DNA of 64,000 bases from AP-15 sp963736715 (GTDB lineage Bacteria > Pseudomonadota > Alphaproteobacteria > ATCC43930 > CGMCC-115725), in NCBI GenBank assembly GCA_963736715.1, contig CAVTQA010000003.1, positions 1-64,000 of the forward strand, written 5' to 3'. Position 1 is the stretch's first letter. Each line of letters starts with the position of its first letter. The notes beneath the pieces were generated by a model. The model did no database searches and had not been told where the DNA came from. It was given only the letters and a program-made list of their open reading frames with translations. Below are positions 8,310-17,893 of this stretch, in pieces. The position numbers were made by a program, and so were the translations under genes.

Positions 8310-9380
8310 ATGCGCAAGAAGATCGTGGCAGGGCTCGCCGTGCTGGTGCTCGCCCTCGCGGGCATCGGCGGCTGGTATTGGTGGGATGTGCTGCGATTCC
8401 GGCAGTCAACCGATGACGCCTACGTGCAAAGCGACGTCACGTTGATCAGCCCGAAAATCGAGGGCTACATCAAGAAGGTGAAGGTCGTCGACAACCAGGA
8501 GGTGGCAGAGGGCGCAATCCTCTTCGTCATCGACGACCGCGACTTCAAGGCCAAGGCCGCACAGGCCGAAGCAGCGGCTGCGACCACGGAAGCGACGATC
8601 GCGACCTATGAGAGCCGGCTCAAATTGCAGCAAGCGATGATCGACCAGGCCGCAGCAGTGGTCCAATCGGCCGAGGCCGATCTTTCCCGCGCACAGCAGG
8701 ATTACAAGCGGTACAGCACGCTGATGACGAGCGACTTTGCCAGCCGGCAGCGCTTCGAACAGGCCGAAGCCGACGCTCGCAAGGCCGAGGCGGCGCTGGC
8801 CAAGAGCCGCGCCGCATACGCCGCCGAGCAGAACCAGCTCGCTGTGCTGCAGTCGCAGCGGCGCGAGGAAGAGGCCAGGCTCCAGCAGGCGCGAGCCAAT
8901 CTTTGGCTGGCGAAGAACGATCTCGACAATACGGTGATCCGCGCGCCGATTTCGGGAGTGGCCGGCAACCGCGCCGGTCAGGTCGGCCAGTACGTCAAAC
9001 CCGGGACCCAGCTGCTGTCCTTGGTGCCATTGCCGCACGTCTACGTCACCGCGAATTTCAAGGAGACGCAGCTGACGCGGATGCGGCCGGGGCAACTCGC
9101 CGAGGTGTCGGTCGACGCCTACCCGGATCAGGTGTTGGAGGGCCGGATCGAGAGTTTCGCTCCGGCCAGCGGCGCCCAGTTCAGTCTGCTGCCGCCGGAC
9201 AACGCGACCGGCAATTTCACCAAGATCGTGCAGCGTGTTCCGGTGCGGATTGCGCTCCCGGCGAGCGGACGGCTGGCCGGGCTATTGCGCCCCGGCCTTT
9301 CCGTGACGGTGACGATCGATACGAGGGGCGCCGACAATGACGACGGGATCGTCGGCGCAGCCCAAGCAAAATCCCCATGA
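8310..9380 (+). CDS. HlyD/EmrA-family membrane fusion protein
   Basis: This 356-residue periplasmic adaptor links an inner-membrane exporter to the outer membrane. One N-terminal transmembrane helix (about residues 5-25) anchors it. The split biotinyl-lipoyl domain (DVTLISPKIEGYIKKVKV at about residue 45, and IRAPISGVAGN near 210) brackets a long alpha-helical hairpin rich in A, E, Q and R. A beta-barrel (YVTANFKETQLTRMRPGQ) follows. It pairs with the overlapping DHA2-type MFS gene, as in EmrA-EmrB, suggesting export of hydrophobic toxic compounds. Expression is probably controlled by the divergent TetR protein through the 8285-8299 operator. Confidence 0.94.
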   Translation: MRKKIVAGLAVLVLALAGIGGWYWWDVLRFRQSTDDAYVQSDVTLISPKIEGYIKKVKVVDNQEVAEGAILFVIDDRDFKAKAAQAEAAAATTEATIATYESRLKLQQAMIDQAAAVVQSAEADLSRAQQDYKRYSTLMTSDFASRQRFEQAEADARKAEAALAKSRAAYAAEQNQLAVLQSQRREEEARLQQARANLWLAKNDLDNTVIRAPISGVAGNRAGQVGQYVKPGTQLLSLVPLPHVYVTANFKETQLTRMRPGQLAEVSVDAYPDQVLEGRIESFAPASGAQFSLLPPDNATGNFTKIVQRVPVRIALPASGRLAGLLRPGLSVTVTIDTRGADNDDGIVGAAQAKSP

Positions 9381-11039
9381 GCGCATTGCGCGATGATCCT
9401 TCGCCCCGCATTGCCCCCACCCTTCCCTCCCCCGTAAGCGGGGGAGGGTTAGGGAGGGGGCGGGGCGGCCGGGGTGCTAGGGCAAGCACGCAGGATCTCG
9501 CTACATCCCCCAGCTTGCGCGACTGGCTTGGCATCCTCGCGATGGTCGTCGGCCTCTTCATGGCGATCATGGACGTCCAGATCGTGACCAGCTCGCTGAC
9601 GCAGATCCAGGGCGGGCTGGCGGCAAGCACCGACGAGATCAGCTGGGTCCAAACCGCCTACCTGATTGCCGACGTCGTGATGGTGCCGCTGTCCGGCACT
9701 CTGTCGCGGCTGTTGTCGACCCGCGTGCTGTTCGTGGTCGCGGCGCTCGGCTTCACCGGGGCGAGCGCGCTGTGCGCCACCGCAACCAGCCTCGGCCAGA
9801 TGATCGTCTATCGCGCGCTGCAGGGGTTCAGCGGCGGCGCGATGATGCCGTTGGTGTTTCCCGTCGTCTATACGAAATTCCGAATGCCGCAGCTGGCGCA
9901 GATCATGGTGCTGATCGGGCTGATCCTGAACCTCTCGTCGACGTTGGGCCCGACGATCGGCGGTTATTTGACCGATACCTTTTCCTGGCATTGGCTGTTC
10001 CTCGTAAATATCGTGCCCGGCATCGCCGTCGCCGGCGCCGTATGGGTCTTGATCGACATCGACAAGCCCGAGGTGTCGCTGTTGCGTCATTTCGATCTGA
10101 CCGGTCTGGTGCTGATGGCGCTGTTTCTCGGCTGCCTCCAATACGCGCTTCAGGAAGGCCCGCGCTGGGATTGGCTTTCGGACGGCACGATCCTCGCCGC
10201 CGTGATCGTGTCGAGCATCGCCGCCGTCCTGTTCTTCTGGCGCGTGCTGACCTACCATCAGCCGATCGTCGATCTGCGCGCCTTTACCAATCGCAACTTC
10301 GCGCTCGGCTCGTTCTACACTTTCGTGGTCGGCACCGGCCTTTACGGGACGACCTATCTGATACCCCTCTTTCTCGCGCAGGTTCGGGGCTTCAACAGCC
10401 TGCAGATCGGCGAGACCGTCGTCGTCACCGGGCTCGCGCAGATGTTGATGTCGCCAATCTCCAGCCAGCTGACGCGCCGAATGGACCTGCGGCTCATGCT
10501 GAGCCATCGGCATCGGCCTTTTTGCCGTGGCGATGTACCTGACGGCCGGGCTCACCAATCAGGCGGGCTATGCCGAGCTGTTCGTGCCGCAGGTGTTGCG
10601 CGGCATTGCGCTGATGATGTGCTATCTGCCGGCAAATATGATCGCGCTCGGCAGCGTGCCGCCGGACAAGCTGAAGAACTCCGCCGGGCTCTACAATCTG
10701 ACGCGCGATCTCGGCGGCGCCATTGCATTGGCGACGATCGGCACGGTGATGAACCAACGGCTGCATTTCCACTGGAACCGCCTGATCGAAGACATCAACC
10801 CGGCGCGCCCGGCGGTGCAGCATTTCCTCGACATGCAGGCGGGCCGCCTCGATGCGCTGGTCCCGGGTGACACCGGCCGCGCGGCAGTCAAGCTGCTCGC
10901 CAATCTGGTGCAGCGCGAGGCGCTGGTGATGACCTACAACGACGCCATCATGCTTGTCGGCGGCCTGTTCGTCGCCGGCCTCCTTCTGATGCCATTGGTC
11001 GGCCGCCCGCGCGTCGCCGGCGCCGCCGACCGCCATTGA
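9377..11039 (+). CDS. DHA2-family (EmrB-like) MFS drug exporter, frameshifted
   Basis: This is the inner-membrane drug:H+ antiporter partner of the HlyD protein, with about 14 transmembrane helices expected. The ATG overlaps the HlyD stop as ATGA. Motifs include MDVQIVTSSL in helix 1 and a GTLSRLLSTR loop. The first frame is good to about 10501. One extra base, the A at 10502, must be skipped to continue as AIGIGLFAVAMYL through to the stop at 11039; corrected length is 553 residues. As written the product would lose its last four or so helices. The N terminus is extended by about 35 residues, part of which is translated from a palindromic repeat (9412-9463). A sequencing error or a real inactivating mutation are both possible. 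Confidence 0.85.
9412..9463. repeat. Palindromic repeat lying inside the MFS gene
   Basis: The core CCCTCCCCCGTAAGCGGGGG and its flanks are almost identical to the intergenic copy at 35837-35888. Here it lies in frame within the N-terminal cytosolic region of the exporter gene and is translated as a P-, S-, G- and R-rich stretch. Confidence 0.85.
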
Positions 11040-11437
11040 CCGCGAGGCTCATAGGCTGGGTCCGAGGAGTGCCAACAGCCAACAAGTACCGAATCCCCTA
11101 AACGCCGCAGCCAACCCGCCACGATTGTTGCTCAGGTCCAGCTTCCGATGACGGCTCATGCCCCATTCCGGTAATTCGCGCCTGGACCGAGGATCGGCGC
11201 GTGTGGGATCAATGTGGATTGTCGGCGCGGCGGGCTGAGATTGCCCGGCGAAGTTGTCCAGTTGTCCATGATCATTGTGCAACTCCGCCGGTTTCCGGGC
11301 GGTAAAACTAGAAAAATACACAATTCGGTGGGTCCGTCTCGCAGGGTAGTACTGCAACGCCGCCACCGACCAGGCTGCGCACCAAGCTTTCCACGCCGTT
11401 CATAAGGCTGTCCCCGAAGATTTATTCTTGCCTCGAA
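11040..11437. other. Intergenic region without a supported gene
   Basis: About 400 bp lie between the efflux gene and a convergent exported protein. Open frames are present on the minus strand, but their translations show no recognisable motif and no ribosome site. A lower-GC pocket occurs at about 11305-11325. I see no convincing hairpin terminator. Confidence 0.5.
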
Positions 11438-11974
11438 CTAGCGGATCCCCGCATCAAAAGTGATCACGGTCTTGGTTACTTGCCCGACGTCGACGGTGAC
11501 CGGGACAGGCTCGGCATGCCCAGGAGGACGGACGGACATCAAACGCAGCGTATAACGCCCCGGCGGCAAGTCGAAATTGAACAGCCCCCGTGCGTCGGAG
11601 GAGACTTGCGCCACGACAGAGCCGCCCGCATCAGTGACTGTGACTTGGCCGGGGATGCCGCGCCAGTTGGGCGTGTCCGCGCGCTCGACCCCAGACGCGG
11701 GATAGAGCACAATCTGTCCTTCGATGCGGCCTGTCGAGACCGGGTGAATGTTTGGCGAGAGGGCGTTGCTGGGGGACGAAGGACTGGCGGCAAACTCGCA
11801 ATCAGGTCTCATCCGGCTAACTGAACTACCATCGGCGCAGAGCTTTTCTTCTTCCGTGCAGGCGAAAGGATATGCAAAAGCCGGCGTGAAGGAGAGAAGC
11901 GCTATCATCAGAAAAGATATGAGTACGCAGTGCCTACCTGCAAGAAAACAAGGGGCCGATAAACCTAGGCGCAC
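11438..11974 (-). CDS. Exported protein with a carboxypeptidase-regulatory-like (prealbumin-type) domain
   Basis: The C-terminal half shows the classic small beta-sandwich pattern: GRIEGQIVLYPASG, VTVTDAGGSVVAQVSSDARGLF, NFDLPPGRYTLRLM, then VTVDVGQVTKTVITFD. These domains are usually binding or structural modules of secreted proteins. Ahead of it is a hydrophobic ISFLMIALLSFTPAFA signal peptide and a CTEEEKLCADGSS cysteine motif. The start is uncertain; GTG at 11974 gives a sensible signal peptide, while the open frame reaches 12169 without a good ribosome site. It lies downstream of the secreted 596-residue gene in the same direction but beyond its terminator, so it may have its own promoter. 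Confidence 0.7.
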   Translation of the reverse strand: MRLGLSAPCFLAGRHCVLISFLMIALLSFTPAFAYPFACTEEEKLCADGSSVSRMRPDCEFAASPSSPSNALSPNIHPVSTGRIEGQIVLYPASGVERADTPNWRGIPGQVTVTDAGGSVVAQVSSDARGLFNFDLPPGRYTLRLMSVRPPGHAEPVPVTVDVGQVTKTVITFDAGIR

Positions 11975-12125
11975 GTCGACTTTTCGACTTGTGTGTGTCA
12001 GGACTTCACGTTCTTGGCTCAAACTGAGTCGTGGAGAATTGCTGGTCAACATTTGTGTTCGTGTCGAGCAAACCAGCCCCGCCATGTACAGTACAAATCG
12101 TGCCCCGGTTCCAAGAAAGTTAAAA

Positions 12126-12148
12126 GGGGATGCGCGTCGCGCATCCCC
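12126..12148 (-). terminator. Rho-independent terminator of the 596-residue gene
   Basis: A perfect 11-bp stem of the GGGGATGCGCG type closes on a single central base, so the effective loop is slightly larger. On the minus strand it is followed by TTTTAACTTTCTT. It starts 20 bp after the stop of the gene ending at 12169. Confidence 0.85.
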
Positions 12149-12168
12149 TCCCGCACGGGCCGAAGGCA

Positions 12169-13959
12169 TCAGTGCGTCTGCGTGATGAAGGTTCCCCAGT
12201 TGGCCGCCGGGCCTCGCGTAAACTGCGCTGGGTCCGGGATCATTTCATTGGCGGTGTAGGAGAAGCCGGTCACCGCATCGACCGTCGCCGCGCCATAGTC
12301 TCCCCACCGGCCTTTTGCGCCTGGAAGATTCTTCGGACAGCCGCTAAAGCCGTCATCCGATGTAAAGCCCGGTCCGGCGATGACGATGGCGCTGTTGGTT
12401 GCGGTCCCGGTGAAATTGACGATGGCGGCGCTCGGGAACGTCGCGACGTTGTCGGTTATGGTCATGCCCAGGATTCCCGCGCCGGTGTGATTTAACCCAA
12501 ACGCCGGGTAGGAAATGCTGTTGCCGCCGGGCGGTATGACGTAGCCCTGATTAACGATTTTTGCCGACAGCGAAGTGGCGCCGAGTGTCGGCTGCACTTC
12601 GAACCAGGCGATCACATCGCGGTTGAGTCCGTTGCCGTCGTTGGAGCCGAAGGGAAGGGCGCCGTAAAGATTGCCGCCGTTGGCCTTCTGAATTGTGGCC
12701 TGGAACGCGCTATACCCGCCGTCGAGAGACGGCGCCGAGGTGGTGCCGACCGATTTGCAATAGGGCCCAATGACGTTGGGCTGGGTCGAAGGCACTGTAC
12801 CGCTGCCATAAGCTTGCGCGGCGACGGTCGTGCGGAGCAGGTTCATACTTTGGGGGGTGTTGTTGATGTTGTTTGTGTTGTCGATCGCGAGTATGGCCAG
12901 GTTGGGCGAACCGGGCGCCGACATCAGGAATTCGGAGCCGTTGTTGGCAGTCGAGAAGGGTTCGCCCGGAGCCGGGACGCTTGGCTGGACCACGAAGTCC
13001 ATTGGATCGTCCAGCCTGGCATAGTTGAAATTAGCGCCCATCTCGATAAGGTATTTCGGCAGGGGATAGATCGCCACCTCGACGAACGCGTTGCTGACAT
13101 TGCTGAACAGATCAGCCGTTATGTAAAAACCGTTCGCGTCATAACCCATTTTCGGATAGTCGGGTAAGCAATCCCAGCCCCCGCAACCCGCCAAATCGTC
13201 GCTGAAGGCTCGCAGTTTGTAGAGAAAATATTTACCAAGTGGGTCGCTGGTTTGGCTGACGGCTAGCTCAAACCCGTCAAAACTGTCGCTAAACATTAAC
13301 TCATCGAAGATCCACCGCTGCGAGACGGGGTCGAAGAACACTTGCGTGTCGGACAGGTTGAAGCCGGCGGGGACGCCAAAGAACGCCGAGTTGGCCATCG
13401 GCCCGGTCAACGGGGCGCCTGTGGTTGCGTTGAAGAAGCGGATGACGTTGTTGTTGATTTCGGCGAGGACATTGTTGTTGACTGCCAATCCCTGGTCGGG
13501 CGGCTCGCTATCGCCCCCATTGGCCGCCACATTGTCGCCTTCGTGGATGCCGACGAAGCCTATGAGGCTCTGGAAGAGCGACCCGGCGCTCTGGCTGACG
13601 ACAGCCGCGTTCGGCTCGGGCGTCAGCGGCAATGCCTCGATGGTCTCGCGGCTCGGTGCCGAGGTCAGGCTGCCGTCTGGCAGGCGGTGCACCGGCTGCT
13701 CGATCGGCCCGGCATTCTGGTTTCCTCGCAGCGCTTCGAGGTTGGCCTGACTGGCCGCCAGCTCTCTAACCGAAACCACTCCTTGAAGGGTGGCCGCGGC
13801 TTCGGAGCGAACCGGAGTTGCAATAACAGACTGGGCATTGGCCGTGGTGTAAGCGCTGCCCAAAAGGCTTGCCGCAAGCAACCCCTGGATCGCGATGCGG
13901 CCGGCCTTTATTTGGTAAGCGTTATCATTGTCGTAGATGACGTTGCGTAGTGACACCAT
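12169..13959 (-). CDS. Large secreted protein of unknown function
   Basis: This 596-residue protein has a clear export signal: basic residues, then IQGLLAASLLGSAYTTANAQ around positions 24-43, with likely cleavage after ANA. The mature part is rich in N, G, S, T and aromatic residues and has repeated strand patterns such as TQVFFDPVSQRWIF, DYPKMGYDANGFYITAD and GRWGDYGAATVD. These resemble blades of a beta-propeller-like extracellular protein. Two cysteine pairs (GCGGWDC and a later GC..C region) could form disulfides. AGGAGG lies 5 bases before the ATG, an unusually strong ribosome site implying high expression. It is divergent from the wHTH-ATPase regulator and is a candidate target. I do not recognise a named family. 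Confidence 0.88.
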   Translation of the reverse strand: MVSLRNVIYDNDNAYQIKAGRIAIQGLLAASLLGSAYTTANAQSVIATPVRSEAAATLQGVVSVRELAASQANLEALRGNQNAGPIEQPVHRLPDGSLTSAPSRETIEALPLTPEPNAAVVSQSAGSLFQSLIGFVGIHEGDNVAANGGDSEPPDQGLAVNNNVLAEINNNVIRFFNATTGAPLTGPMANSAFFGVPAGFNLSDTQVFFDPVSQRWIFDELMFSDSFDGFELAVSQTSDPLGKYFLYKLRAFSDDLAGCGGWDCLPDYPKMGYDANGFYITADLFSNVSNAFVEVAIYPLPKYLIEMGANFNYARLDDPMDFVVQPSVPAPGEPFSTANNGSEFLMSAPGSPNLAILAIDNTNNINNTPQSMNLLRTTVAAQAYGSGTVPSTQPNVIGPYCKSVGTTSAPSLDGGYSAFQATIQKANGGNLYGALPFGSNDGNGLNRDVIAWFEVQPTLGATSLSAKIVNQGYVIPPGGNSISYPAFGLNHTGAGILGMTITDNVATFPSAAIVNFTGTATNSAIVIAGPGFTSDDGFSGCPKNLPGAKGRWGDYGAATVDAVTGFSYTANEMIPDPAQFTRGPAANWGTFITQTH

Positions 13960-14183
13960 CTTAACCTCCTGTTCAGGTAGAACAACCAGATCACAAAGTG
14001 CAGAAGTCGGTTCTGCTCCTGCGACTGCTTGCGGCGCAGCGGCCGGCGGTCGGCGACCAAGTTGACCGCGCCGACAACGCTACGCGGCCCGGATGCGGAG
14101 GTCTTCTCGAAAAATCTTTGGTTTTCTTTGAAAATATCTATTAAAAACGTCGCCCGTAATTCGCCTCTGCGACTCCGCCTGCG

Positions 14184-14437
14184 ATGGCGGAGTTCGGCCG
14201 TTTCCGGATCTTGGTTAACGACCGGCCGATAAGTCTCGGCCGACGCGTCTTCGACGTGCTGATGGCGCTGATCGAGGCGTCCGGGCGGTGCTCAGCAAGG
14301 ACGAGCTCTTGAGCCGCGTCCGGCAAGGCCGGATCGTCGATCAGAAGCGCAGTCGGGCACAAGATTGCCGCCTGCGCAAAGGGCTTTTGCCCGACCGCGA
14401 CCTGATCCCGATGGTTGCCGATGGGGTTGCCAGTTAG
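14184..14437 (+). pseudogene. Decayed OmpR/PhoB-type winged-helix domain
   Basis: Translation gives EFGRFRILVNDRPISLG, then a stop. Shifting frame after the GRCS codons continues as VLSKDELLSRVRQGRIVD and ends in a stop at 14435-14437. This matches the first 90 or so residues of the regulator that starts at 14582 (IEFGNFSIL, RPIRLGGRAFDLLLALLEA, GKDELLSRIWPGRIVEE), but with one frameshift and several missing residues. I infer a degenerate duplicate of that DNA-binding domain; nothing of the ATPase or TPR regions is present. Confidence 0.8.
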
Positions 14438-14581
14438 CATGGGCGGGCAGATCCCCGGCGAGGCGCCTGCGGACGAGCGTTTCCTCGGTCACGAAACTGA
14501 GACACATCCGTGCACGGCGGCACTGACGGACCTGCGAAAGTCGATGATTTCCTCCGGTAACATGGTTTACAGTCGCTGGTC

Positions 14582-17458
14582 ATGGTTCGCCCGTCTGACC
14601 CGCCGGCGATCATCGAATTTGGCAACTTCAGCATCTTGCCGCATCGCCGCCAATTGCTCGCCGAAGGCCGGCCGATAAGGCTCGGCGGACGCGCCTTCGA
14701 CCTGCTGTTGGCGCTGCTCGAGGCGCCAGGGGCTGTGGTCGGCAAGGACGAGCTGTTGAGCCGGATCTGGCCGGGCCGGATCGTCGAGGAAAACCGGCTG
14801 CAGAACGAGGTCTGGGCGCTACGCAAGGCCTTCGGGGCGGACCGCGAGCTCATCCGGACGGTCTCCGGGCGAGGCTACCAATTCGTGGGCGAGATCAGCG
14901 AGCTCGGGGCAGGCGTCAGCGCGCGACAGGTTCCTGCGTCTTTGGCCGTTCCCGCCCCGCCCCGCCCTGCAACCAACCTCTCCGAGAGCATATCCGAACT
15001 GATCGGCCGAGAGGCCGCGCTCTCCGAGGTGACGGACCTCGTGACGACCCATCGGCTGGTTACGCTGACCGGTGAGGGAGGGATCGGCAAGACGCGCCTC
15101 GGCCTCCAAGTCGCGAAGCAGCTGCTGCCGGAATTTGCCGACGGGGTGTGGGTCATCGAGCTCGCGCCGCTGGCCGATCCCGCTCTCGTCCTGGTCGCCG
15201 TTGCCACCGCACTCGGGCTAGAGCTTACCGGAGGTCTGATCTCTCCCGAGCGTGTCGCGAACATGCTCGGCGCGAAACGGCTACTCCTCGTGCTCGACAA
15301 TTGCGAGCACTTGGTCGCGGCGGCGACCGAAATCGTGGAGACGCTGTTGCGTTGTAACTCGACAATACGGGTTCTGGCCACCAGCCGCGAGCCGTTGTGG
15401 GCGGAGGGCGAATGCCTCTACCGGGTGCCGCCCCTCGCAGTGCCGGCGCGGGGAATCGAGGATGTCGAGGAGGTGCTGCGCCACAGTTCGGTCCGGCTGT
15501 TCGTCGCGCGCGCCCGCGCGACGGATCCGCACTTCCGCCCGGATGGGCCTAGCGCGGCCGCCGCGGCGGCAATTTGCCGGCGTCTCGACGGTATCCCTCT
15601 GGCGATCGAGCTGGCAGCGGCCCGCAGCGTTGCGCTGGGGATAGCGGAGATCGCGGCCTGGCTCGATGATCGGTTTCACCTGCTCACCAGCGGCCACCGG
15701 AGGGCGCTGCCGCGCCACCAGACGTTGCGGGCAACCCTCGACTGGAGCTACGAGCTGCTCCCCGAGCCCGAGCGCATCGCCTTGCGCCGATTGGCGATCT
15801 TCGCGGGCGGGTTTACTCTGGCGGCGGCGCGCGCCGTGGTAACGGACACCAATACCGCCGCCCCTGATGTCGTCCACCATCTTGCGAATTTGGTCGCAAA
15901 ATCACTTGTCGTGGCGGATATCGGTGGGAGTTTGACGCGCTATCGGCTCCTCGAGACGACCCGCGCCTACGCGTTCGAAAAGCTTGCCCAAAATGGCGAG
16001 TTGGACGCGGTCGCGCGTCGCCACGCCGAATTTTACCGAGACCTTTTCGAGCGAGCCGAAACGGAATGGGAAACGCGGCTAACCGCCGAATGGCTGGCCG
16101 ATTACGGGTGGCATCTCGACAATTTGCGCGCGGCGCTCGACTGGGCCTTTTTACCGGTCGGCGATCTGTCGGTCGGCGTGGCTTTGACGACCGCGGCGGT
16201 GCCGCTTTGGATGCATTTGTCACTGGTGGAAGAGTGCGGCGGTCGTGTCGAGCGGGCGCTCGCCGCTATGGAGGCGGGAACGAGCCCGGACGCACGCCGT
16301 GAGATGAAGCTCCATGCGGCGCTCGCAGGTTCGTTGATATACACCAAAGCTGAAGCTGCGGAGATCGGTGCGGCCTGGACAAAGACTCTCGAGCTTGCAG
16401 AGAGCCTTGATGATGCCGAGTACCAGTTGCGCGCGCTCCGAGGCCTGCAATTCTTTCACGTGGCTAGCAATCGATATCGGGTCGCTTTGGGATTAGCGGA
16501 AAAGTTTCATTCTTTGGCTGCGAACCGGTCCGACCCGAACGATCGCCTGATCGGGGAGCGGATGATCGCCGTCTCACAGCATTACTTCGGCGATCAACGG
16601 AGTGCGAGGCGCCATATCGAGCGCGCGCTCGCAGAGGGCCTCGCCCCCAACCGTCGGTCGCATATCATTCGTTTTCAGGTCGACCAAGGAATAGCGGCTC
16701 GCGTCTTCCTTGGGCGGATTTTGTGGCTGCAGGGATTTCCAGAGCAGGCGATGCGCACTGCCGAAAGCAGCATTGAGGACGCTCGGGCGGCCAATCACGC
16801 GATCTCACTGTGTTACGCCCTAGCCTACGCGGCATGCCCGATCGCGTTTTGGGTCGGCGATCTGGCCGCAGCGGAACATTACGCGGAAATGCTGCTCGAC
16901 CATTCGACACGGCATGCGCTGGTGCTCTGGCACGCCTTGGGCCTTAGCCACCGGGCAGTGCTCGTCATCAAGCGGGGCGATGCCATCGCCGGCCTAGGGC
17001 TACTACGTGCCGGCCTTGACGAATTCGGGCAAGAGCGCTTCGCCGCGCGGTCCCTCGTATTTCTGACTGAGACAGCCGAAGCCTTGGGCCGCGCCGGGGA
17101 GATCGCCGATGGGCTCGCCGTTGTCGAGGAGGCGATCGCCGCGTGCGAGCAGACCGAAGGCCGCTTCGTTTTTGCCGAGTTGCTGCGCGTCAAGGGCGAG
17201 CTTTTTCTGTTGCAGGGCGCGCCCGGAGCCGCGGCGGCGGCCGAAGATCATTTCCGGCAAGCGCTCGACTGGGCACACCGGCAGGGCGCCTTTTCCTGGA
17301 AATTGCGCGCCGCCATGAGCCTTGCCCGGCTGCTGCGCGATCAGGGCCGTCCCGCTGACGCCTTGGCGCTCCTTCAGCCGGTCTATGACCGGTTCACCGA
17401 AGGGTTCGACACGGTCGACCTCAAGGCGGCAAAAGACCTTTTCGGCGCCCTCCAATAG
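14582..17458 (+). CDS. Winged-helix / ATPase / TPR transcriptional regulator
   Basis: This is a 958-residue signal-transduction ATPase with an N-terminal OmpR-type winged helix (about residues 5-100, ending VSGRGYQFVGEI). A linker leads to a STAND/NB-ARC-like ATPase with Walker A GEGGIGKTRLGLQVA (about 160) and Walker B LLLVLDNCEHL (about 240), plus an LATSREPL sensor. A helical TPR-like C-terminal half follows. Such proteins bind DNA when ATP and an unknown ligand trigger oligomerisation. The ATG at 14582 has no strong ribosome site. The gene is divergent from the secreted 596-residue protein, with the winged-helix relic between them. No frameshift or missing motif is seen. Confidence 0.92.
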   Translation: MVRPSDPPAIIEFGNFSILPHRRQLLAEGRPIRLGGRAFDLLLALLEAPGAVVGKDELLSRIWPGRIVEENRLQNEVWALRKAFGADRELIRTVSGRGYQFVGEISELGAGVSARQVPASLAVPAPPRPATNLSESISELIGREAALSEVTDLVTTHRLVTLTGEGGIGKTRLGLQVAKQLLPEFADGVWVIELAPLADPALVLVAVATALGLELTGGLISPERVANMLGAKRLLLVLDNCEHLVAAATEIVETLLRCNSTIRVLATSREPLWAEGECLYRVPPLAVPARGIEDVEEVLRHSSVRLFVARARATDPHFRPDGPSAAAAAAICRRLDGIPLAIELAAARSVALGIAEIAAWLDDRFHLLTSGHRRALPRHQTLRATLDWSYELLPEPERIALRRLAIFAGGFTLAAARAVVTDTNTAAPDVVHHLANLVAKSLVVADIGGSLTRYRLLETTRAYAFEKLAQNGELDAVARRHAEFYRDLFERAETEWETRLTAEWLADYGWHLDNLRAALDWAFLPVGDLSVGVALTTAAVPLWMHLSLVEECGGRVERALAAMEAGTSPDARREMKLHAALAGSLIYTKAEAAEIGAAWTKTLELAESLDDAEYQLRALRGLQFFHVASNRYRVALGLAEKFHSLAANRSDPNDRLIGERMIAVSQHYFGDQRSARRHIERALAEGLAPNRRSHIIRFQVDQGIAARVFLGRILWLQGFPEQAMRTAESSIEDARAANHAISLCYALAYAACPIAFWVGDLAAAEHYAEMLLDHSTRHALVLWHALGLSHRAVLVIKRGDAIAGLGLLRAGLDEFGQERFAARSLVFLTETAEALGRAGEIADGLAVVEEAIAACEQTEGRFVFAELLRVKGELFLLQGAPGAAAAAEDHFRQALDWAHRQGAFSWKLRAAMSLARLLRDQGRPADALALLQPVYDRFTEGFDTVDLKAAKDLFGALQ

Positions 17459-17893
17459 TGGGTGTCGTGGCGTCCGCTTCTTCGGCGCAAAAGCGACATC
17501 CGACGTGGGATGGCGGATCGTCGCTTCGTCACCCCAGAACACTCAAATCTGCCGGAAAGGTAGAATTGCAGATTCGGGTCGAAACCTTAGAGCGCCAACG
17601 CTGACTCTGAAAGCGAGATGTGGTCACCCTCGCTCGCGCCATGCGCTTATCCCCGCTACAGGCTTCTGGCGTTTCCCGAGCTTGTACACATGGGGTGCGG
17701 CGAGGTGCGGCGAGACGATGACGAAACCCGGATTGGTCGCGTTATTATTAGATTGACAAATTGAGTAACTAACAATAAAATTGGAGCGTGACAAGTTGGG
17801 CTTGGAAGCGCTGGCTGTTGATTGGCTGCAAAAACAGCGATGGGCGTGCGAGGTCAACCGCTGGGTTCGGATTTTTGCGAGTGCGACTCGAGG
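17459..17893. other. Intergenic region between converging genes
   Basis: No gene is supported in these 435 bp. The 17740-17785 part is distinctly A/T-rich and contains a promoter-like sequence reading rightwards, listed separately. I see no stem-loop terminator for either the regulator or nudC. Confidence 0.5.
17753..17781 (+). promoter_or_regulatory. Sigma-70-like promoter with no obvious gene
   Basis: TTGACA (17753-17758), a 17-base spacer and TAAAAT (17776-17781) match the housekeeping consensus well. Downstream is only an open frame overlapping the 3' end of nudC in antisense. It could drive an antisense or small RNA, or be chance in an A/T-rich pocket. Confidence 0.4.

Noticed and set aside
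11049..11366. 105-codon minus-strand open frame
   Set aside because: No recognisable motif and no ribosome site; composition is uneven, so I left it as non-coding.
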